Position numbers and translations under genes: made by a program
Shown here: positions 60,380-64,000 of the stretch, one piece after another
Position numbering within the stretch: the first letter of the stretch is position 1
Layout of the letters: every line of letters starts with the position of its first letter
NCBI RefSeq assembly: GCF_046250185.1
Contig: NZ_CP176469.1
DNA length: 64,000 nucleotides
Strand: one strand, 5' to 3'
Source of the DNA: Litorimonas sp046250185
Lineage (GTDB): Bacteria; Pseudomonadota; Alphaproteobacteria; Caulobacterales; Maricaulaceae
The notes under the pieces: generated by a model
Seen by the model: the letters and a program-made list of their open reading frames with translations, nothing else
The model's database searches: none
What the model was told of the DNA's origin: nothing

Positions 60380-61231
60380 TTATTGTTCCTCGACAGCCAC
60401 ACGTGTGGGTTGGCCAGAGCGGTAAATCGTCAGGGTTTTCGGCTTATCACTCAGCGTTTCACGCTCTTTGACGGCCACGCTCTGTGATCTCGCATTCGGA
60501 CGGTTCATGCCGCGCAATGTCAGCGAAATATCGCCCGCGCCCGCAGCTTCTTGCAGTAGTTCAGCATCTTCTTGGTTTAATTCAAACGTGGCCGTTGAGC
60601 CGATCACGTAAGCTTCATTTTCAGCGGTCACGGAGTATTCTTGGTCAATCGCCAAGACTTTGACATTTTCCAGCACAGTATTGGCGAGAACCAAGCGCTC
60701 TTGCCGAATACCGCCCTTGTCTTTGTCAGCTTTGCTTTGCTCGATACGGAAGCTTTGGCGCAAGATAACGTCAACGCGGTCGCCTGGCTGAATAAAGCCA
60801 CCTGCCGCTGTATCGACGCTGATCCGTGTTGTGACAGCGCGCATACCCGGAGATAGCAAGGCCGCCATCACACCCGAATCGCCTGCTTGCACAAGTTTGT
60901 TAAGGTTAATCGGCTCGCCTTCTGTGATCGGGCTCCGCACAATCGAATTTTCTAGCTCTGTCGTCGCGTCTGGGCGATTTGTTTCTGTGACCAGTGACGG
61001 GTTCAGCGCCTCTTCTGGCCAGTCGATCCAACGCAGGCTGGACGATCCAACACGAGCGCCAAGACCGAGATCTTCGCTCGCCGCCAAAACGCGCTCATAT
61101 TTCACTTTTTCAATCGTGGGGGCAGGCGCCTCAAACTCCTGTGGAGCGTTGAGCTTTTTAACCTGCGTGAAAATCACGCCGGCCATTAAAAGCATGGCAC
61201 CCATCAATATAATTTTTTTGGTGTTCATCAT
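60380..61231 (-). CDS. cpaB: CpaB (RcpC) pilus assembly protein with SAF domain
   Basis: A 283-residue protein with an N-terminal membrane helix (about 5-23) and a SAF/periplasmic region: G-A-R-V-G-S-S-S-L-R, G-M-R-A-V-T-T-R-I-S-V-D-T-A-A-G-G-F-I-Q-P-G-D-R-V-D-V-I-L. CpaB/RcpC stabilises the secretin in the periplasm. Probably the first gene of the operon cpaB-C-D-E-F-tadB-tadC: a terminator ends the cpaA transcript upstream, and regulatory sites lie in the 262-bp gap. Confidence 0.92.
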   Translation of the reverse strand: MMNTKKIILMGAMLLMAGVIFTQVKKLNAPQEFEAPAPTIEKVKYERVLAASEDLGLGARVGSSSLRWIDWPEEALNPSLVTETNRPDATTELENSIVRSPITEGEPINLNKLVQAGDSGVMAALLSPGMRAVTTRISVDTAAGGFIQPGDRVDVILRQSFRIEQSKADKDKGGIRQERLVLANTVLENVKVLAIDQEYSVTAENEAYVIGSTATFELNQEDAELLQEAAGAGDISLTLRGMNRPNARSQSVAVKERETLSDKPKTLTIYRSGQPTRVAVEEQ

Positions 61232-61251
61232 CCCCTCACAAGAAGCTGTCA

Positions 61252-61266
61252 GGTGTAAATTACACC
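61252..61266. promoter_or_regulatory. 15-bp palindrome before cpaB
   Basis: GGTGTAA-A-TTACACC, perfect 7-bp arms around one central base, 21 bp upstream of the cpaB start codon. The arrangement suits a dimeric repressor or activator site. Confidence 0.5.
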
Positions 61267-61274
61267 AAGACGTT

Positions 61275-61289
61275 CTAAAGCATGGTTAA
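61275..61289 (-). promoter_or_regulatory. CtrA-like box before cpaB
   Basis: On the minus strand TTAA-CCATGCT-TTAG, seven of eight positions of TTAA-N7-TTAA. It includes a full TTAACCAT half-site as in Caulobacter CtrA targets. 44 bp before the cpaB start. Confidence 0.45.
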
Positions 61290-61424
61290 CGCGTAGAAAA
61301 TGAGGACGAAGAAAGCGTTAACAAGAGCGATTAAAACGACATAATTCCTGAAAAAGGCTGTTTTCCGTTATAAATCGGGGTGTTGCGGGACAGCGGCGAA
61401 TCAAAATGCGCCCTGTCTTTCGCC

Positions 61425-61457
61425 AAATAAAAAAGCGCCCTGAGAGCCAGAGCGCTT
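61425..61457 (-). terminator. Terminator of cpaA
   Basis: 10-bp stem AAGCGCTCTG/CAGGGCGCTT (minus strand), loop GCUCU, followed by a T-rich run (complement of AAATAAAAAA). It separates the pilin-cpaA unit from the cpaB operon. Confidence 0.85.
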
Positions 61458-61493
61458 GTTTTGAAGCTTATTTGGAGGTCATTTGCCCCGTTG

Positions 61494-62003
61494 CTACCCC
61501 GCAAGTGCCTGCATATAGATGTCGCTTTGCAGCAAGGTAATGACGCCCCCCGCCGCGAGTGCGATACCGTAAGGCATATTCTTTTCTTCTTTGAAGATTT
61601 TGTGCGTCCAAGGCGAAGTTAGGACACGGACGGGAATGAAGTTCCGCCCCAATATGATGACCACAGCTAAGCCTAGCCCCACCACGGTTGTCGAGAAGAT
61701 GTAAGTCACGGCGTCTGGCCAAGTCCACCAGAGTGCGGTCGCGGCCATCATCTTTGCATCGCCGCCGCCGAGCCAACCGAGCGCGAACATGGTGAAGCCA
61801 GCTGCAAAAAAGGCGAGCCCGACCAGCACATGCTCGCCCAAGACGCCTACGCCTTGCCACGTAAACGGGACAACCGCGATAAAGGCAGCGATAATCGCCA
61901 AGCTAATCCAGTTTGGGATTGTGAATGTCGTCGCGTCTTTAAACGCCGCGACAAGCATACAGGCCACGAAGACGAGAAATAGAATAAGTGCTGGAAACAT
62001 CAA
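61494..62003 (-). CDS. cpaA: Prepilin peptidase CpaA/TadV
   Basis: A 169-residue A24 aspartic peptidase with about five membrane helices. The two catalytic Asp are in F-K-D-A-T-T-F-T-I-P-N (about residue 23) and G-G-G-D-A-K-M (about residue 81, the GxGD-type motif). It should cleave the three Flp pilins and the TadE-type pseudopilin after Gly. 96 bp after the third pilin gene on the same strand. Confidence 0.93.
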   Translation of the reverse strand: MMFPALILFLVFVACMLVAAFKDATTFTIPNWISLAIIAAFIAVVPFTWQGVGVLGEHVLVGLAFFAAGFTMFALGWLGGGDAKMMAATALWWTWPDAVTYIFSTTVVGLGLAVVIILGRNFIPVRVLTSPWTHKIFKEEKNMPYGIALAAGGVITLLQSDIYMQALAG

Positions 62004-62062
62004 AAAACCCCAATCAAAAAGTTGAAAGGGGTTTAGCGAAATAATCTTAATATGAGGTTGAA

Positions 62063-62091
62063 GGCCCGCGTCGTTCTATAGCACGCGAGCC
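62063..62091 (-). promoter_or_regulatory. Stem-loop after the third pilin gene
   Basis: Minus-strand GGCTCGCGT/ACGCGGGCC (nine pairs, one U-G), 9 nt after the stop, no T-run. Likely an mRNA 3' stabiliser or partial terminator between the pilin and cpaA. Confidence 0.5.
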
Positions 62092-62099
62092 GATAACAG

Positions 62100-62273
62100 C
62101 TAAGCGACGTTATCAACCTTTGTCGCAACGCTGTCGAATTTCGTATCAAGCGCTGTGCCCAATAGCGCTGCACCAGAAATAATTGCAACAGCAATCAGCG
62201 ACGCGACAAGTGCATATTCAATCGCGGTAGCGCCGCGTTCGCATTCAAAAAACTTTTTAATTGTATGTGTCAT
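62100..62273 (-). CDS. Flp/PilA-type pilin, divergent copy
   Basis: A 57-residue pilin precursor. Prepilin peptidase should cut after Gly in C-E-R-G|A-T-A-I-E-Y-A-L, releasing a mature protein that is mostly one hydrophobic helix. ATG 62273 is chosen because it gives the same length as the two copies upstream; an ATG 15 bp earlier (62288) is possible. It differs clearly from the other pilins (S-G-A-A-L-L-G, C-terminus K-V-D-N-V-A), so it may be a minor or alternative subunit. Confidence 0.88.
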   Translation of the reverse strand: MTHTIKKFFECERGATAIEYALVASLIAVAIISGAALLGTALDTKFDSVATKVDNVA

Positions 62274-62405
62274 TGCGATCCCAGTCATTTTGCCCGATGC
62301 TTCTTATAATTCCAAAGCGTTTCTAAATTATGCCTATTCGTAGTTACTCAATACTTACTTTCAAAAAAATAGGCCGCCACATGGACGACCTATCTCTTTG
62401 ACAAA

Positions 62406-62427
62406 GGAAGGGCCAGAAGACCCTTCC
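62406..62427 (-). promoter_or_regulatory. Stem-loop after the second pilin gene
   Basis: GGAAGGG/CCCTTCC with an 8-nt loop, 19 nt after the stop codon, followed by only TTT on the minus strand. The same spacing recurs after the first pilin copy. Confidence 0.5.
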
Positions 62428-62445
62428 GAATTTGTCGGTCTGGAA

Positions 62446-62619
62446 TTAACCAGCACCATCAAGCTTAGTTGAAAGCTCAGTGAAGTTTGAGTCCAGTGAA
62501 GTACCCAAAGCAGTCGCGCCAGTGATAAGAGCAACAGCGATAAGAGCCGCGATCAGACCATATTCAATAGCAGTCGCACCAGATTCGTCTTTAATAAAAC
62601 GTGTCATAAGATTTTGCAT
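62446..62619 (-). CDS. Flp/PilA-type pilin, copy 2 of a tandem pair
   Basis: A 57-residue pilin precursor not listed among longer reading frames. It reads M-Q-N-L-M-T-R-F-I-K-D-E-S-G|A-T-A-I-E-Y-G-L, with the cleavage after Gly14. GGAG lies 7 nt before ATG 62619. It differs from the copy at 62694-62867 by one residue (T6 here, S6 there) and five bases. It would form the adhesive Flp pilus fibre. Confidence 0.93.
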   Translation of the reverse strand: MQNLMTRFIKDESGATAIEYGLIAALIAVALITGATALGTSLDSNFTELSTKLDGAG

Positions 62620-62651
62620 AACATTTCTCCCAGTATGCGGTATTCGTTAAA

Positions 62652-62675
62652 CGGGAAGCTCACATGAACTTCCCG
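62652..62675 (-). promoter_or_regulatory. Stem-loop after the first pilin gene
   Basis: CGGGAAG/CTTCCCG with a 10-nt loop, 19 nt after the stop codon; TTT follows on the minus strand. It may stabilise an abundant pilin mRNA or reduce read-through. Confidence 0.5.
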
Positions 62676-62693
62676 GTAGTTTCAGAGCTAGAC

Positions 62694-62867
62694 TTAACCA
62701 GCACCATCAAGCTTTGTTGAAAGCTCAGTGAAGTTTGAGTCCAGTGAAGTACCCAAAGCAGTCGCGCCAGTGATAAGGGCAACAGCGATAAGAGCCGCGA
62801 TCAGGCCATATTCAATAGCAGTCGCACCAGATTCGTCTTTAATAAAACGAGACATAAGATTTTGCAT
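62694..62867 (-). CDS. Flp/PilA-type pilin, copy 1 of a tandem pair
   Basis: A 57-residue pilin precursor, the promoter-proximal copy. N-terminus M-Q-N-L-M-S-R-F-I-K-D-E-S-G, predicted cleavage after Gly14, then A-T-A-I-E-Y-G-L-I-A-A-L-I-A-V-A in the membrane helix. A GGGAG ribosome site precedes ATG 62867. The leader carries a stable hairpin (62901-62924). Probably the major pilin together with its twin. Confidence 0.93.
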   Translation of the reverse strand: MQNLMSRFIKDESGATAIEYGLIAALIAVALITGATALGTSLDSNFTELSTKLDGAG

Positions 62868-62900
62868 AACATTACTCCCACGTATGCTTAGTCAATTTGA

Positions 62901-62924
62901 GGATAACCCCCGACAGGGTCATCC
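62901..62924 (-). promoter_or_regulatory. Hairpin in the pilin leader
   Basis: Minus-strand GGATGACCC/GGGTTATCC, nine pairs including one G-U, loop TGTCGG, 34 nt before the first pilin start. A TATAAG -10-like element lies at 62937-62942, which would place this hairpin at the 5' end of the mRNA. No -35 at normal spacing was found. Confidence 0.45.
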
Positions 62925-63010
62925 CTGATGAAAATGCTTATAAGGAAGGCGAGTTACTGCCCCGTTGAAAGACACGGTAAATTTTGGGTAAAAATTTTTG
63001 GCCTTAAAAT

Positions 63011-63062
63011 CGCCCAAATCGCGGGTTTAGGGCGGATATTATATATATACATTATAATATAG
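63011..63062. promoter_or_regulatory. Inverted repeat and AT-tract between divergent pilus units
   Basis: CGCCCAAA/TTTAGGGCG (63011-63034) followed by a 27-bp alternating A/T tract (about 63036-63062) with several TATAAT-like hexamers. It lies between the pilins (minus) and the secretin-N-like gene (plus). Probable promoter and protein-binding zone; no exact start assigned. Confidence 0.4.
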
Positions 63063-63170
63063 CGGCCAAATTCTGGGAATTAGATGAATTTTGCGCGAAA
63101 CTTCGTCTTTTTGTAAACGCTTCGTTCACCACATCACACTAAGTTTTTTTCAAATTGTGTGGAGTACGAA

Positions 63171-63725
63171 ATGCGATCTTTAACATTTTTGATGGGTTTA
63201 GGCCTTTGTGCTCTCATGGGCTCAACCGCTCTCGCGGGCGATAAAGTCTATAGCGTTGAGATCAACAAGACCCAAGTTTTACGTCTCCCGTCGACGGCTA
63301 GCGCTGTGATTATCGGCAATCCAAAAATTGCTGACGTGTCAGTCCATGCGGTTGATACACTCTTTGTCGTGGGTCGCGGCTTCGGCGAAACTAATCTGGT
63401 TGTCCTGGATCAAGAGGGCAATACGATGATGGATGCCAATATCCAGGTTTTGCATACAACGCCGCATCACGGTGTGCGTCTGTTCAATGGTGACGTGCGC
63501 GAGTCGTATTCCTGCGCACCTTATTGCTCACCCTCCCCCGTATTGGGTGATGATCCAGCCTTTATCAAAAACAATACGACCAAAGAGAAAACGGTTGATC
63601 CTTTGACAGCCTTCTTCAACGCAGCTGCTGCTAGCTATGAGAATAGCGACCTTTCCACTAGCGCGCCCTCGCGCTCAGGCTCTGTATCGCGTGGCGATAC
63701 GAATTTATCAGGCGGTACAAACTAA
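63171..63725 (+). CDS. Stand-alone secretin N-domain protein of the pilus locus
   Basis: A 184-residue secreted protein: signal peptide to A-L-A (about residue 22), then one pilus-assembly N-terminal domain like that of CpaC: V-Y-S-V-E-I-N-K-T-Q-V-L-R-L-P, I-I-G-N-P-K-I-A-D-V-S-V, F-V-V-G-R-G-F-G-E-T-N-L-V-V-L-D. No secretin core follows; the rest is Ser/Thr-rich with a C-x3-C pair. ATG 63171 has GGAG before it; an in-frame GTG lies at 63159. It could bind the CpaC N-domain or CpaD. Divergent from the pilins. Confidence 0.82.
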   Translation: MRSLTFLMGLGLCALMGSTALAGDKVYSVEINKTQVLRLPSTASAVIIGNPKIADVSVHAVDTLFVVGRGFGETNLVVLDQEGNTMMDANIQVLHTTPHHGVRLFNGDVRESYSCAPYCSPSPVLGDDPAFIKNNTTKEKTVDPLTAFFNAAAASYENSDLSTSAPSRSGSVSRGDTNLSGGTN

Positions 63726-63777
63726 GTTTTTATAAAACAAAGTTACAGCCTAAATAATTCCTTAAAAAAGATGCGTG

Positions 63778-63792
63778 TTAACGATTTGTTAA
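63778..63792 (+). promoter_or_regulatory. Perfect CtrA box before the TadE-like gene
   Basis: TTAA-CGATTTG-TTAA followed by C: all eight defined positions of the CtrA consensus TTAA-N7-TTAA. 80 bp before the ATG at 63873. Confidence 0.6.
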
Positions 63793-63872
63793 CACCATTC
63801 CTTACCGCAATCTTAATATATTATCTCTAAGTCTCACGGCATCTGCGTGTAAGATCGCAAAGGAGTGGGACC

Positions 63873-64000
63873 ATGAAACGATATTATCTACGCGCGCGGG
63901 CGATCGTGCGCAAATTCCAAAAAGACAATGAAGGTGCGACCGCGATTGAATTTGCGATCGTTGCGATCCCCTTTTTCATGCTGGCCTTTGGTATTATCGA
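63873..64000 (+). CDS. TadE/TadG-like pseudopilin, 5' part only
   Basis: The first 42 codons are present; the gene runs off the right edge. After a basic N-terminus it reads D-N-E-G|A-T-A-I-E-F-A-I-V-A-I-P-F-F, the TadE-family prepilin cleavage site and membrane helix. AGGAG lies 8 nt before the ATG. It is expected to be processed by CpaA and to act as a minor pseudopilin of the Flp pilus. A perfect CtrA-type box lies upstream. Confidence 0.85.
   Translation, partial: MKRYYLRARAIVRKFQKDNEGATAIEFAIVAIPFFMLAFGII

Larger units (their letters stand above)
62446..62887. repeat. Tandem duplication of the pilin gene (period 248 bp)
   Basis: The segments 62446-62639 and 62694-62887 are nearly identical, including about 20 bp upstream of each start codon. 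In the 174-bp coding part there are five differences, which change a single amino acid. The spacers between copies are unrelated except for a stem-loop 19 nt after each stop. Confidence 0.92.

Noticed and set aside
62980..63030. Sigma-54 promoter (TGGCC...TCGCC) for the secretin-N-like gene
   Set aside because: It lacks the ACG after TGGC and has TCGC in place of TTGC, and it lies about 155 bp from the gene start.
1..64000. CRISPR arrays, insertion sequences, prophage, tRNA or rRNA genes
   Set aside because: No regularly spaced repeats, transposase or integrase reading frames, cloverleaf sequences or rRNA segments were recognised on either strand.

Overview
The window reads as chromosomal DNA from a dimorphic alphaproteobacterium of the Caulobacterales/Maricaulales type (Hyphomonadaceae- or Robiginitomaculaceae-like). 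The evidence is the gene content: a cpdR 5' end with N-formylglutamate amidohydrolase, an XRE regulator and hisN beside it; rpsT-dnaA-dnaN-recF; ffs-dnaX-ybaB-recR; a full Cpa/Tad pilus locus; GANTC (CcrM) sites clustered at dnaA; and TTAA-N7-TTAA (CtrA-type) boxes in the pilus region. I assign no species. I see no insertion sequence, phage, CRISPR array, tRNA or rRNA gene. Nearly all of the window is dense core genome.

Layout. 1-7.7 kb: cpdR edge, hydrolases, an XRE regulator with a sigma-54-type promoter, hisN, an SCP2 protein, a lipoprotein with a methyltransferase fold, an hsp20 gene behind a sigma-32-like promoter and a ROSE-like RNA thermometer, a ketopantoate reductase and a thioesterase. 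7.7-12.7 kb: rlmN, a DUF350/anchored protease/extensin-like envelope cassette, a peroxiredoxin, a 400-bp gap with two look-alike minus-strand sRNA candidates, and a glyoxalase II-like hydrolase. 12.7-21 kb: hrcA-grpE-mutM, a crotonase, rpsT, dnaA, dnaN and recF. 21-32 kb: UbiH-type monooxygenase, ftsK, hslO, trkH, a DPP IV-type peptidase, a TPR protein and a reductase. 32-44 kb: cation/proton antiporter, class A PBP, rmuC, recR, ggt, ybaB, dnaX and the SRP RNA. 44-52 kb: beta-barrel protein, nudC, pheA, cytochrome c, NlpC/P60, MarR, a degenerate acyltransferase-3 protein and an M17 aminopeptidase. 52-64 kb: the tad/cpa locus. On the minus strand run three flp pilins, cpaA, then cpaB-C-D-E-F-tadB-tadC. 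tadD faces them, and a divergent unit holds a secretin-N-like protein and a TadE-like pseudopilin cut by the window edge.

How it works together. The replication-initiation genes and the pilus genes both carry sequence signatures of the CcrM/CtrA cell-cycle circuitry, and CpdR, a factor for ClpXP proteolysis of CtrA in Caulobacter, sits at the left edge. Heat-shock control is represented by hrcA, grpE, hslO and the thermometer-controlled hsp20.

Most notable points: two paralogous, terminator-ended sRNA candidates; a DnaA whose box VII arginine finger position is tyrosine; a dnaA promoter/leader with five GANTC sites and two perfect hairpins; and the ROSE-like thermometer. All functions are inferred from sequence reading. 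No database search or folding program was run.
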